Assembly: GCA_021324575.1 (NCBI GenBank)
Contig: JAJPIW010000012.1
Location: 19,062-83,061 of the forward strand
Direction: 5' to 3'
DNA: 64,000 bases
Source of the DNA: Intrasporangiaceae bacterium
GTDB lineage: Bacteria; Actinomycetota; Actinomycetes; Actinomycetales; Dermatophilaceae
Below the pieces are notes generated by a model. It worked only from the letters and a program-made list of their open reading frames with translations. It was not told the origin of the DNA and searched no databases. This document shows, piece after piece, positions 8,309 to 18,050 of this stretch (positions within the stretch are counted from its first letter, which is position 1; every line of letters starts with the position of its first letter). The position numbers and the translations under genes are program-made.

Positions 8309-9228
8309 GCGAGCAGCGCGCAGTCCTCGTCCCCGACGGCCTGGACGGGGAGCGGGTCGACGCCGCGATCGCGCGCCTCTTCGGGTTGTCACGCACCAAG
8401 GCCGCCGACCTCGCCGCCGAGGGCCTGGTCGTGAGTGCCGGTCAGACCGTGGGCAAGTCGCACCGGGTGACCGCCGGCGACCTGCTCGAGGTGAGCCTGC
8501 CGGATGCCCCGACCAGCCCGACCCTGCAGGTCATCGCCGAGCCTGTGCCGGGGATGAAGATCATCCACGACGACGACGACATCGTCGTCGTCGACAAGCC
8601 GGTCGGGGTCGCGGCCCACGCGAGTGTCGGCTGGACCGGGCCGACCGTCGTGGGTGGTCTGGCCGCCGCCGGCTACCGGATCTCGACGTCCGGGGCGAGC
8701 GAGCGCCAGGGGGTCGTCTCCCGGCTCGACGTGGGTACATCGGGGCTGATGGTCGTGGCCAAGAGCGAGTACGCCTACAGCCGGCTCAAACAGGCCTTCC
8801 GCTCGCGCACGGTCGACAAGACCTACCACGCGCTCGTGCAGGGGCTGCCCGACCCGGTCGTCGGCACCATCGACGCCCCCATCGGGCGGCATCCGGGGCA
8901 CGACTACAAGTTCGCCGTCATGGAGAGCGGGCGCCCGTCGGTCACCCACTACGAGGTGATGGAGGCGTTCCGGGCCGCGTCGCTGCTCGACATCCACCTC
9001 GAGACCGGTCGGACGCACCAGATCCGGGTGCACTTCTCGGCCCTGCACCACCCGTGCGTCGGCGACCTCACCTACGGCGCCGACCCGGTCCTCGCCAAGC
9101 GGGTCGGGCTGGAGCGGCAGTGGCTGCACGCGGTCGGGCTCGGCTTCGAGCACCCGGGGACGGGGGAGTACGTGTCGTTCACCAGCGAGTACCCCGAGGA
9201 CCTCGAGCGGGCGCTCGACCTGCTCTGA
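8305..9228 (+). CDS. rluD: RluA/RluD-family 23S rRNA pseudouridine synthase
   Basis: 307 residues: an N-terminal S4 RNA-binding domain (about 15-65, [18 protein letters not shown]) and the catalytic domain. The catalytic aspartate is in [16 protein letters not shown], where most relatives have [17 protein letters not shown] and LDIHLETG are conserved RluA-family segments. The GTG start overlaps the lspA stop (GTGA). The lspA-rluD pair upstream of dnaE is the standard actinobacterial order. Which uridine it modifies is not readable from sequence. Confidence 0.9.
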   Translation: MSEQRAVLVPDGLDGERVDAAIARLFGLSRTKAADLAAEGLVVSAGQTVGKSHRVTAGDLLEVSLPDAPTSPTLQVIAEPVPGMKIIHDDDDIVVVDKPVGVAAHASVGWTGPTVVGGLAAAGYRISTSGASERQGVVSRLDVGTSGLMVVAKSEYAYSRLKQAFRSRTVDKTYHALVQGLPDPVVGTIDAPIGRHPGHDYKFAVMESGRPSVTHYEVMEAFRAASLLDIHLETGRTHQIRVHFSALHHPCVGDLTYGADPVLAKRVGLERQWLHAVGLGFEHPGTGEYVSFTSEYPEDLERALDLL

Positions 9229-9292
9229 GGGCACCCACCTTCGCAGGACAAACGCCCGCCTCGCCCGGGTTGACAACCCTTGCGAAGCTGGG

Positions 9293-9313
9293 TTTCCCGG
9301 TTGGGGCGGGAAA
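9293..9313. promoter_or_regulatory. Inverted repeat upstream of dnaE
   Basis: A 7-bp perfect inverted repeat (TTTCCCG and CGGGAAA, seven-base loop) lies in the 171-bp gap between rluD and dnaE. It may terminate rluD transcription or act as an operator. Nearer the gene, TAGACT at 9385-9390 ends nine bases before the dnaE ATG and is the best -10 candidate. Confidence 0.4.
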
Positions 9314-9399
9314 GGTGTGACGGGTGGGGTGCAGGGGGACATAGACCTCGGCGTGCCCCATCCGGGGCTGTCGGAGCGGGCCTTTAGACTCTCCAGACG

Positions 9400-12300
9400 A
9401 TGTCAGATCAGCCCCCCGCCCCGACCGGATCGAAGGACAGCTTCGTCCACCTCCACGTGCACACCGAGTACTCCATGCTCGACGGTGCGGCCCGGATCGA
9501 CGAGCTGCTCAAGTCGGCCTCGGCGATGGGGATGCCGGCCATCGCGACCACCGACCACGGCTATGTCTTCGGGGCCTACGAGTTCTGGTCCAAGGCCAAG
9601 AAGTACGGCATCAAGCCGATCATCGGTGTCGAGGCCTACCTCACGCCGGGTACCCGCCGCCAGGACAAGGTCCGGGTCAACTTCGGCGATGGCGGGCGCG
9701 ACGACGTGGGAGGCTCGGGCGCCTACACCCACATGACCTTGCTGGCGCGCAACAACACCGGGATGCACAACCTGTTCCGGATGAGCTCGCTCGCCTCCCT
9801 CGAAGGCCAGTACTTCAAGCCGCGCATCGACCGCGAGCTGCTCAACCTCTACGGCGAGGGGCTCATCGCGACGACCGGCTGCGTCGGTGGCGAGGTGCAG
9901 ACCCGGCTCCGGCTCGGCCAGTACAAGGAGGCCCGCGAGGCGGCGGCCGAGCTTCGCGACATCTTCGGGGCCGAGAACTTCTACGCCGAGATCATGGACC
10001 ACGGGATCGCCATCGAGCGGCAGTCCAGCAAGGAGCTGCTCCGGCTGGCCAAGGACCTGGGCCTGCCGCTGCTCGCGACCAACGACCTGCACTACACCAA
10101 CGCCCACGACGCCCAGGCCCACGCGGCCCTGCTGTGCGTCCAGTCCGGGTCGACCCTGATGGACCCGGGCCGGTTCAAGTTCGACGCCGACGAGTTCTAC
10201 CTCAAGACCCCGGCCGAGATGAGGCACCTCTTCCGCGAGCTGCCCGAGGCGTGCGACAACAGCCTGCTCATCGCCGAGCGGTGCGAGGTCTCCTTCACCG
10301 AGGGCGAGGGCCGGTTCATGCCGCGCTTCCCGACCCCGCCGGGCGAGGACGAGAGCAGCTGGTTCATCAAGGAGGTCGAGAAGGGCCTGCAGGAGCGGTT
10401 CCCCGGCGGAGTGCCCGACTACGCCCGCAAGCAGGCGGCATACGAGACCGACGTGATCCTCGCCAAGTCCTACGGCGGCTACTTCCTCGTCGTCGCCGAC
10501 TTCATCAACTGGGCCAAGAACAACGGGATCCGGGTCGGACCGGGCCGTGGCTCGGGCGCCGGGTCGATGTGCGCGTATGCCATGAAGATCACCGACCTCG
10601 ACCCGGTCCCGCACGGCCTGATCTTCGAGCGGTTCCTCAACCCCGAGCGTCCCTCGATGCCCGACTTCGACGTGGACTTCGACGAGCGCCGGCGCGGTGA
10701 GGTGATCCGCTACGTCACCGAGAAGTACGGCGAGGAGCGGGTCGCCCAGATCGTCACCTACGGCACGATCAAGGCCAAGCAGGCGGTCAAGGACGCCGCC
10801 CGGGTCATGGGGCACCCCTTCGTCGTCGGGGAGAAGCTCACCAAGGCGATGCCGGCCGACGTCATGGGCAAGGGCGTGCCCCTCTCGGGGATCTTCGACA
10901 AGGAACACCCCCGGTATGCCGACGGCACCGAGTTCCGCTCGCTGCACGACGACGACCCGCTCACCAAGGAGATCGTGGCCACCGCGCTCGGCCTGGAGGG
11001 GCTCAAGCGGCAGTGGGGCGTGCACGCCGCCGGCGTCATCATGTCCAGTGAGCCGCTCATCGACCTGATCCCGATCATGCGCCGGGAGCAGGACGGCCAG
11101 ATCATCACCCAGTTCGACTACCCGAGCTGCGAGAACCTCGGCCTGGTCAAGATGGACTTCCTCGGGTTGCGCAACCTGACCATCCTGGACGACGCCATCG
11201 ACAACATCGTGGCCAACCGCGGCGAGACGATCGACCTGGACGAGCTGTCCAAGACCCTCGACGACCAGGCCACCTACGACCTGCTCGCGCGCGGTGACAC
11301 CCTCGGCGTCTTCCAGCTCGACGGCGGCGGCATGCGGACCTTGCTGCGGCTCATGCAGCCGGACAACTTCGAGGACATCTCCGCCGCCCTCGCGCTCTAC
11401 CGCCCCGGCCCGATGGGGGTCAACGCGCACACCAACTTCGCCCTGCGCAAGAACGGAAAGCAGGAGGCCGTCCCGCTCGACCCCCAGCTCAAGGGCAAGC
11501 TCCAGCAGGAGATGATCGACGCCCTCGAGCCGATCCTCGGCACCACCCATGGCCTGGTGATCTACCAGGAGCAGGTCATGGAGATCGCCCAGAAGCTGGC
11601 CGGCTACACCCTCGGTACCGCCGACCTGCTCCGTCGCGCCATGGGCAAGAAGAAGAAGGAGGTCCTGGACGCCGAGTTCGTCAACTTCGAGGCCGGCATG
11701 AAGGCCCAGGGCTTCAACCCCGCCTCGATCGCCGCCCTGTGGGGTGTCCTGGTCCCGTTCTCGGACTACGCGTTCAACAAGGCCCACACCGCGGCATACG
11801 GGCTCGTCTCGTACTGGACCGGCTACCTCAAGGCCAACTACCCGGCCGAGTACATGGCCGCCCTGCTCACGAGCGTCCATGACGACAAGGACAAGTCGGC
11901 CCTCTACCTCGGCGAGTGCCGCCGGATGGGGATCAAGGTCCTCCTGCCCGACGTCAACGAGTCGGTCGCCCGGTTCGCCGCTGTCGGGACCGACATCCGC
12001 TTCGGTCTGGAGGCCATCCGCAACGTCGGGACGCATGTCGTCTCGGCGATCATCGAGGCCCGCGAGACCAAGGGTCGGTTCACCTCGTTCAAGGACTTCC
12101 TGTCCAAGTGTCCGCCCGTCGTCGCCAACAAGCGGACCATCGAGTCGCTCATCAAGGGTGGCGCCTTCGACGGGCTGGGCGAGCCGCGGGCCGGGCTGGT
12201 GCGGATCCACGAGGACTACGTCGACGCGTTCGTCGCGATCAAGCGGCAGGAGGCGATCGGGCAGGACTCGCTCTTCGGCGGGTTCGGTGACGACGACAGC

Positions 12301-12987
12301 GACATGGGCGATGCCGCGATGGGACTGCCGCCGGTGCCCAACACCGAGTGGGACAAGCAGACCCTGCTCACCCAGGAGCGGGAGATGCTCGGCCTCTACG
12401 TCTCGGACCACCCGCTCTTCGGGATCGAGCACATCCTCACCCAGCGCGCCGACCACTCGATCGCGGTCGTCTCCTCCGAGGAGGGCCCGGCCGACGGCGC
12501 CCAGGTCACCATCGCCGGCCTCGTCACGGGTCTGGCGATCAAGCGCAACAAGAAGGGCGACCTGTATGCCGTGGCACAGGTTGAGGACCTCGAGGGCGCC
12601 CTGGAGGTGTTCTTCTTCCCCAAGACCTACCTCACCGTCGCCGGTCTGCTCACCCAGGACGCCGTCGTCGTCGTGCGCGGTCGGGTCAGCCGTCGCGACG
12701 ACGGCGTGGCCCTGTACGCGAGCGAGATGACGCTGCCCGACACGACCGACGGCCCACGCGGGCCGGTCGTCCTCGTCATGGAGCAGACCCGGGCCACGAT
12801 GCCGCGGATCAACGCGCTCAAGGGCGTGCTGTCGGCGCACCCGGGCTCGACCGAGGTGCGCCTGCGCCTCACCCGGCCCGGTCGCTCGATGCTCATGACC
12901 CTCGACAACGCCTACCGGGTCAACGCCACCGAGGCCCTCTTCGGTGACCTCAAGGCGTTGCTCGGGCCGCGGTGCCTGGCCGGCTGA
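9400..12987 (+). CDS. dnaE: DNA polymerase III alpha subunit (replicative, DnaE1)
   Basis: 1195 residues, the full length of the DnaE1 class, the main chromosomal replicase. It begins with a PHP domain (HLHVHTEYSMLDGAARI near residues 12-28, TTDHG near 48). The catalytic palm carries PDFDVDFDERRR with the metal-binding aspartates (about residues 421-432) and GPGRGSGAGS just before it. Tandem HhH, then a C-terminal OB fold (VTIAGLVTGLAIKRNKKGD, about 1036-1054) follow. The start is ATG 9400, close behind a TAGACT -10-like box. Its TGA overlaps the ptrB start (TGATG). Confidence 0.98.
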   Translation: MSDQPPAPTGSKDSFVHLHVHTEYSMLDGAARIDELLKSASAMGMPAIATTDHGYVFGAYEFWSKAKKYGIKPIIGVEAYLTPGTRRQDKVRVNFGDGGRDDVGGSGAYTHMTLLARNNTGMHNLFRMSSLASLEGQYFKPRIDRELLNLYGEGLIATTGCVGGEVQTRLRLGQYKEAREAAAELRDIFGAENFYAEIMDHGIAIERQSSKELLRLAKDLGLPLLATNDLHYTNAHDAQAHAALLCVQSGSTLMDPGRFKFDADEFYLKTPAEMRHLFRELPEACDNSLLIAERCEVSFTEGEGRFMPRFPTPPGEDESSWFIKEVEKGLQERFPGGVPDYARKQAAYETDVILAKSYGGYFLVVADFINWAKNNGIRVGPGRGSGAGSMCAYAMKITDLDPVPHGLIFERFLNPERPSMPDFDVDFDERRRGEVIRYVTEKYGEERVAQIVTYGTIKAKQAVKDAARVMGHPFVVGEKLTKAMPADVMGKGVPLSGIFDKEHPRYADGTEFRSLHDDDPLTKEIVATALGLEGLKRQWGVHAAGVIMSSEPLIDLIPIMRREQDGQIITQFDYPSCENLGLVKMDFLGLRNLTILDDAIDNIVANRGETIDLDELSKTLDDQATYDLLARGDTLGVFQLDGGGMRTLLRLMQPDNFEDISAALALYRPGPMGVNAHTNFALRKNGKQEAVPLDPQLKGKLQQEMIDALEPILGTTHGLVIYQEQVMEIAQKLAGYTLGTADLLRRAMGKKKKEVLDAEFVNFEAGMKAQGFNPASIAALWGVLVPFSDYAFNKAHTAAYGLVSYWTGYLKANYPAEYMAALLTSVHDDKDKSALYLGECRRMGIKVLLPDVNESVARFAAVGTDIRFGLEAIRNVGTHVVSAIIEARETKGRFTSFKDFLSKCPPVVANKRTIESLIKGGAFDGLGEPRAGLVRIHEDYVDAFVAIKRQEAIGQDSLFGGFGDDDSDMGDAAMGLPPVPNTEWDKQTLLTQEREMLGLYVSDHPLFGIEHILTQRADHSIAVVSSEEGPADGAQVTIAGLVTGLAIKRNKKGDLYAVAQVEDLEGALEVFFFPKTYLTVAGLLTQDAVVVVRGRVSRRDDGVALYASEMTLPDTTDGPRGPVVLVMEQTRATMPRINALKGVLSAHPGSTEVRLRLTRPGRSMLMTLDNAYRVNATEALFGDLKALLGPRCLAG

Positions 12988-15107
12988 TGGGCGACCCGAC
13001 AACCTCCGTGCCTCCGGTGGCGCGGCGCCTGGAGCACGTGCGCGAGCACCATGGCGACCGGTTCGTCGACGCCTACGAGTGGCTCCGCGACAAGGACAAC
13101 CCGGAGGTCATCGCCTACCTCGAGGCCGAGAACGCCTACGCCGACGCGGTCACGGCCGGCCTGGAACCGTTGCGGCGCAAGCTGTTCGGCGAGATCAAGG
13201 CTCGCGTTCAGGAGACCGACGTCTCGGTCCCGGCGGCCAGCGGACCGTGGTGGTACTACTCGCGGACCGTCGAAGGCGGTGAGTATGCCGTGCACGCGCG
13301 GGCCCCGCTCACCGACCGGTCCGTGCGCCCCGACCTGGACGCGACTGGACCGATCGCGGGGGAGCAGGTGCTGCTCGACGGCAACAAGCTCGGCGCGGGC
13401 CACGACTTCTTCTCGGTCGGGGCTCTGGCCGTCTCGCCCGACCACGCGCGCGTCGCCTACGGGATCGACGTCGTCGGCGACGAGCGCTTCGACGTGACCA
13501 TTCGTGACATCGCGACCGGGGAGCTGCTCGACGACGCCATCACCGGCATCGGCTACGGGGTCGAGTTCTCCCTCGACGGACGGTGGCTGTTCTACACCCG
13601 GGTCGACGAGGCGTGGCGTCCGCACGAGGTGTGGCGGCACCGCATCGGTGGACCGGTCGCCGACGACGTGCTCGTCCACCGCGAGGAGGACGAGCGCTTC
13701 TGGCTCGGCCTCGGCGCGTCCCGCGACGACCGGTGGCTGCTGCTCGGCCTCGGGTCACGCACGACGAGCGAGGTGCGCATCCTGTCCGCCGCCGACCCCG
13801 AGGGCGAGTTCCGGGTCGTCGCTCCGCGCCGTGAGGGGGTCGAGTACGACGTCGAGCCGGCCGCAGACCGGCTGCTCGTCGTCCACAACCGGGACAGCCA
13901 GGACTTCGACCTCGCCTGGGCGCCGCTCGCCGCGACGAGCGACAGCCAGTGGGAGCCGATCGCCGCGGCAGCCCCGGGCGAGCGGTTCCTCGGAGCCGAC
14001 GCCTTCGACGACTTCGCCGTCCTCTCGCTGCGCAGCGACGGCATCACCGCCCTGCGGATCCTGCCGCGCGACGCGGCGAGCCCGACCGGGTTCGGTGTGC
14101 CGCAACAGATCTCGTTCGAGGAGGAGCTCTACACCGTCGGCCTCGGCGACAACCCGGAGTCCGACAGCTCGACCATCCAGCTCGGCTACGAGTCCTTCGT
14201 CACGCCGCGGTCGGTCTACGACCTCGACGTGGCGACCGGTGAGCGGACCCTGCTCAAGCGGCAGCCGGTCCGCGGCGGCTACGACCCCACGGCATACGTC
14301 CAGCGGCGCGAATGGGCCTCGGCGAGCGACGGGGCCAGGGTCCCGATCTCGGTGGTGGCAGCCGCGGACGCGGCACCCGACGGCGGGCACCCTTGTCTCC
14401 TCACCGCATACGGCGCCTATGAGATCTCCAGCGACCCGTACTTCTCGGTGGCGCGGCTGTCGCTGCTCGAGCGCGGGGTCGTGTATGCCGTCGCGCACGT
14501 GCGTGGAGGCGGGGAGATGGGACGATCCTGGTACGAAGCCGGCCGCTACGGGCGCAAGGCCAACACCTTCACCGACTTCGTGGCGTGCGCCGACCGGGTC
14601 GTCGAGCTCGGCTGGTCGGCGCCCGATCGCCTTGCGGCAGAGGGCGGTTCGGCCGGAGGGCTGCTCATGGGAGCCATCACCAACCTTGCCCCCGACCGGT
14701 TCCGGGTGGTCCACGCGTCGGTCCCGTTCGTCGACGCACTGACGACGATCCTGCGGCCTGACCTGCCGCTCACGGTGGGGGAGTGGGACGAGTGGGGCAA
14801 CCCACTGGCTGACCCCGAGATCTATGCGGCCATGAAGGCCTACAGCCCCTACGAGAACGTCGCCGCCCGCCCGTACCCCGCGATCCTGGCGACGACATCG
14901 CTCAACGACACCCGCGTCTTCTTCACCGAGCCGGCCAAGTGGGTGGCCCAGCTGCGGGCGACCGTGACCAACGACCCGGCCACCCGGCCGATCCTGTTGC
15001 GCACCGAGATGGCCGCGGGTCATGGTGGACGAAGCGGCCGGTATGCCGCGTGGGAGCAGGTCGCCTGGGAATGGGCGTTCGTGCTGGACCAGCTGGAGGC
15101 GACATGA
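12987..15107 (+). CDS. ptrB: Oligopeptidase B (S9 family serine peptidase)
   Basis: 706-residue cytoplasmic peptidase that cuts short peptides after Arg or Lys. The N-terminal beta-propeller is preceded by the family segments DAYEWLRD and ETDVSVP. The C-terminal alpha/beta hydrolase domain has the nucleophile in GGSAGG (serine near residue 555), the aspartate in SLNDTRV and the histidine in AAGHGG. The ATG overlaps the dnaE stop; four in-frame codons upstream could be read as an extension but would lie inside dnaE. The stop overlaps the next ATG by four bases, so three genes from dnaE to the endonuclease are packed without gaps. Confidence 0.94.
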   Translation: MGDPTTSVPPVARRLEHVREHHGDRFVDAYEWLRDKDNPEVIAYLEAENAYADAVTAGLEPLRRKLFGEIKARVQETDVSVPAASGPWWYYSRTVEGGEYAVHARAPLTDRSVRPDLDATGPIAGEQVLLDGNKLGAGHDFFSVGALAVSPDHARVAYGIDVVGDERFDVTIRDIATGELLDDAITGIGYGVEFSLDGRWLFYTRVDEAWRPHEVWRHRIGGPVADDVLVHREEDERFWLGLGASRDDRWLLLGLGSRTTSEVRILSAADPEGEFRVVAPRREGVEYDVEPAADRLLVVHNRDSQDFDLAWAPLAATSDSQWEPIAAAAPGERFLGADAFDDFAVLSLRSDGITALRILPRDAASPTGFGVPQQISFEEELYTVGLGDNPESDSSTIQLGYESFVTPRSVYDLDVATGERTLLKRQPVRGGYDPTAYVQRREWASASDGARVPISVVAAADAAPDGGHPCLLTAYGAYEISSDPYFSVARLSLLERGVVYAVAHVRGGGEMGRSWYEAGRYGRKANTFTDFVACADRVVELGWSAPDRLAAEGGSAGGLLMGAITNLAPDRFRVVHASVPFVDALTTILRPDLPLTVGEWDEWGNPLADPEIYAAMKAYSPYENVAARPYPAILATTSLNDTRVFFTEPAKWVAQLRATVTNDPATRPILLRTEMAAGHGGRSGRYAAWEQVAWEWAFVLDQLEAT

Positions 15108-15898
15108 CGGACATCGGAGCACACGTCGAGCAGGAGGACCCGGTCGCCGAGGCGCGCGCCCGCGACACCACGGTGGTCCAGTTCTTCCTCGGCGACCCGC
15201 AGAGCTACAAGGGCCCGGTCGTCCGGTATGCCGGGGGCGCGGCCGGGCTGCGGGCCGACGCCGAGGCGGCCGGGATCTCGCTCTACGTCCACGCTCCGTA
15301 CCCGATCAACGTCGCCGCCACCAACAACCGGATCCGGATCCCCGGCCGCAAGCTGCTCCAGCAGCACCTCCTCGCAGCCGCCGAGATCGGTGCCAAGGGG
15401 GTCATCGTGCACGGTGGTCACCTGGGCAAGGACGAGGACGCCTCGATCGGCTTCGACAACTGGCGCAAGTGCGTCGACGGGCTCGACCTGCCCATCCCGC
15501 TGCTCATCGAGAACACCGCAGGCGGAGACAACGCGATGGCCCGCCGGGTCGATGCGATCGCCCGGCTCTGGGATGCCATCGGGTCCGCGTCGGGCAGTGA
15601 CGACGTCGGCTTCTGCCTGGACACCTGCCATGCCCACGCCGGTGGCAACGACCTGTCGACGATCGTCGACCAGGTGCTCGCCATCACCGGTCGGATCGAC
15701 CTCGTCCACGCCAACGACTCGCGCGACGAGTTCGACTCAGGAGCCGACCGGCATACGAACTTCGGGTCGGGGTTCATCGACGCGGCCGAGCTGGCCGACG
15801 TGGTGCGTGCCGCCGGTGCCCCCGCCGTCTGCGAGACGCCCGGTGGCGTCGACGGCCAGTCCGCCGACATCCAGTGGCTTCGCGGGCGCCTCGGCTGA
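15104..15898 (+). CDS. nfo: Deoxyribonuclease IV / AP endonuclease family 2
   Basis: 264-residue xylose-isomerase-like TIM barrel of the endonuclease IV family, which nicks DNA 5' to abasic sites in base excision repair. Zinc-ligand positions are visible in IVHGGHLG, LLIENTAGG, FCLDTCHAHAGG, LVHANDSRDEF, RHTNFGSGFI and VCETPGG, in the family order. The ATG at 15104 overlaps the ptrB stop (ATGA). The N-terminus starts MTDIGAHV instead of the longer usual form, so the protein is slightly short but has all metal ligands. Confidence 0.93.
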   Translation: MTDIGAHVEQEDPVAEARARDTTVVQFFLGDPQSYKGPVVRYAGGAAGLRADAEAAGISLYVHAPYPINVAATNNRIRIPGRKLLQQHLLAAAEIGAKGVIVHGGHLGKDEDASIGFDNWRKCVDGLDLPIPLLIENTAGGDNAMARRVDAIARLWDAIGSASGSDDVGFCLDTCHAHAGGNDLSTIVDQVLAITGRIDLVHANDSRDEFDSGADRHTNFGSGFIDAAELADVVRAAGAPAVCETPGGVDGQSADIQWLRGRLG

Positions 15899-15905
15899 CT
15901 GCCGG

Positions 15906-16793
15906 TCAGCGCTTGGCCGGGGGAATCCTGGTGATGAGCAGCGGACAGCTCGTGTGTCCCATCAGACCTCGGGTGACCGAGCCGATGTGCAGGCCCTCGA
16001 AGCCGCCGATGCCGCGGTTGCCGGCTGCCACGAGGTCCGCTGACCGGCTGCGTTCGATCAGCGTGCGCAGCGGGTCGGCCCGGACGACTTCGTGGGTGAC
16101 CTTGACCTCCGGGTGTGCGGCGACGGCGCTCGCCAGCTCGCCGGACACCTTCGCCTGGGACGTCTCCACGTAGCGCTCCCACTCCGAACCCTGGGCAAGA
16201 CTCGGGTCGCGCCGACCGCGTGCCTGCCAGGCCGTGACGACGTCGAGCTGGGCGCCGCGCTCGGCAGCCTGCTCGAAGGCCTCGCGCAGTGCGAGCATGC
16301 TGGGGTCCGAGCCGTCGACACCGACGAGCACCCGGCCGAAGGGCGTCGACGTCCCGTTGTCCCGGCCGACGATGACGACCGGGGACTTCGCGTGCGACGC
16401 CACCTGGCCGGTCACGGCGCCGAGCGAGAGGTTGGCGAGCAGCCCGTGCCCGACCGACCCGACGACGGTGTAGACCGCTCCCGCCGACGCCCGGATGAGG
16501 GACGGTGCGGCGAAGCCGCCCACGCACGCGGTGGCGACCTCCAGCGCGGGGTCGACGGCGTGGGCGCGGGTGGCGGCGGTCGCCAACAGCTGCTCACCGG
16601 AGGAGCGGATGGCGTCGTCGCTGTCCAGCGACCCGAAGCCCAACATCGGCAGGTCGGCCGAGAACGCGTGGATGAGCACGAGCGGAACCCCGCGAGCACT
16701 CGCGCGGCGGGCTGCCCAGTCCAGGGCCGCATTGCTGATGGCAGAGCCGTCGACGCCTACGACGATGCTTCCGCGGGTGGTGACCAGATCCAT
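15906..16793 (-). CDS. Tandem-domain universal stress protein
   Basis: 295 residues with two UspA domains: IVVGVDGSAISNAALDWA (about residues 10-27) and VLVGVDGSDPSMLALREA (about 160-177). Each is followed by its ATP-binding glycine motif: GSVGHGLLANLSLGAVT in the first and GNRGIGGFEGLHIGSVT in the second. Actinobacterial tandem Usp proteins are induced by hypoxia, stationary phase or envelope stress; the exact role here is unknown. It is transcribed away from mtnA; the 142-bp gap between them must carry both promoters. Confidence 0.93.
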   Translation of the reverse strand: MDLVTTRGSIVVGVDGSAISNAALDWAARRASARGVPLVLIHAFSADLPMLGFGSLDSDDAIRSSGEQLLATAATRAHAVDPALEVATACVGGFAAPSLIRASAGAVYTVVGSVGHGLLANLSLGAVTGQVASHAKSPVVIVGRDNGTSTPFGRVLVGVDGSDPSMLALREAFEQAAERGAQLDVVTAWQARGRRDPSLAQGSEWERYVETSQAKVSGELASAVAAHPEVKVTHEVVRADPLRTLIERSRSADLVAAGNRGIGGFEGLHIGSVTRGLMGHTSCPLLITRIPPAKR

Positions 16794-16935
16794 GGAGCGA
16801 CACTTCCTCTTGACGATGTCCGGCGGCGGTGGCGTCCTGGGGGAGAGGGATGGCTCCGCGGGCGTCAACCGCCGTCGCGGGCCGTCTTTGGTCCGTCCCT
16901 CCACGCTAGAACCGGCCTCTGGGAGGTCGCTGGGA

Positions 16936-18024
16936 ATGTGCTTGGGTGTTCCCGTGACCGATGACCCAGCGCCCCCGGACACGGGCCGGCCCGAAGAGAT
17001 CGTGGCGATCGGTTGGGACGACGCGGCCGGTGCGGTCCGGCTCCTCGACCAGACCCTCCTACCCGGGCAGACCCGGACGCGTGTCGTCCGCAGCACCGCC
17101 GAGCTCGTCCGGGCCATCGCCGAGCTCGCCGTGCGCGGCGCGCCGGCGCTCGGCGTGGCCGGTGCACTGGGGGTCGTCCTCGCCCTCGACGAAGCCGCGC
17201 GCGAGGGCTGGGGCGACACCCGGCGCGACGCCGCCATCGATGCCGTCCGCGATGCCCGACCGACGGCAGTGAACCTCGCGTGGGGCGTTGACCAGGTCCG
17301 TCCGCTCATCGGGCAGGGCAGCGACGCCGTCCTGGCCGCCGCCCGCGCCCTGGCCACGGCCGACACGGCCGCCAACCGTGAGCTGAGCCGTCGGGCGGCC
17401 GACTGGCTGCTCGAGCGGATCGACCGGCCGCGTCTGCGTGCCCTCACGCACTGCAATGCCGGCGCCCTCGCGACCTCCGGCTGGGGCACTGCCCTCGGTG
17501 TGCTCCGGGAGCTGCACGAACGCGGCCGACTCGAGCTCGTGTATACCGACGAGACCCGCCCGCTCCTGCAGGGAGCCCGGCTGACGGCATACGAGCTCGC
17601 TGCGATGGGCATCCCGCACGTCGTCCAGGTCGACTCGGCCGCGGCCTCGACGATCCTCCGTGGGCTCGTCGACTTCGCCGTCGTCGGTGCCGACCGGATC
17701 GCGGCCAACGGCGACACGGCCAACAAGGTGGGGACGCTCGGCGTGGCTCTGGCCTGCGACGCGGCCGGCATCCCACTCGTCGTCGCCGCACCGTGGTCGA
17801 CCGTCGACCTGACGACCGAGGACGGGTCCGGGATCGTCATCGAGAAGCGCGCCTCGGAGGAGGTGGTCACCTGGGCCGGGGAACGGACGGCCCCGCCGGG
17901 GACGGCCGGGTTCAACCCGGCGTTCGACGTCACCCCCGCGCGCTGGGTGAGTGCGGTCGCGACCGAGCGCGGGCTGGTCGAACCCGCCCGGGGGACAACC
18001 CCGCGGGACCTCTCGGGAACCTGA
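16936..18024 (+). CDS. mtnA: S-methyl-5-thioribose-1-phosphate isomerase
   Basis: 362-residue enzyme of the methionine salvage pathway, converting methylthioribose-1-phosphate to methylthioribulose-1-phosphate. The catalytic cysteine is in THCNAGALATSGWGTALGV and the catalytic aspartate in VVGADRIAANGD, both at expected places; KVGTLGVAL and VAAPWSTVD are also conserved. ATG 16936 is chosen because GGGAGG lies nine bases upstream; an in-frame GTG at 16954 would shorten it by six residues. No other methionine-salvage gene is beside it. Confidence 0.93.
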   Translation: MCLGVPVTDDPAPPDTGRPEEIVAIGWDDAAGAVRLLDQTLLPGQTRTRVVRSTAELVRAIAELAVRGAPALGVAGALGVVLALDEAAREGWGDTRRDAAIDAVRDARPTAVNLAWGVDQVRPLIGQGSDAVLAAARALATADTAANRELSRRAADWLLERIDRPRLRALTHCNAGALATSGWGTALGVLRELHERGRLELVYTDETRPLLQGARLTAYELAAMGIPHVVQVDSAAASTILRGLVDFAVVGADRIAANGDTANKVGTLGVALACDAAGIPLVVAAPWSTVDLTTEDGSGIVIEKRASEEVVTWAGERTAPPGTAGFNPAFDVTPARWVSAVATERGLVEPARGTTPRDLSGT

Positions 18025-18050
18025 CCCGATCGCCCCCGCGTTGGGCGGGC

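Noticed and set aside
9403..13002. 1199-codon open frame antisense to dnaE
   Set aside because: GC-rich genes with biased third positions leave long open antisense frames. The dnaE frame has all family motifs; the antisense product is low-complexity and matches nothing.
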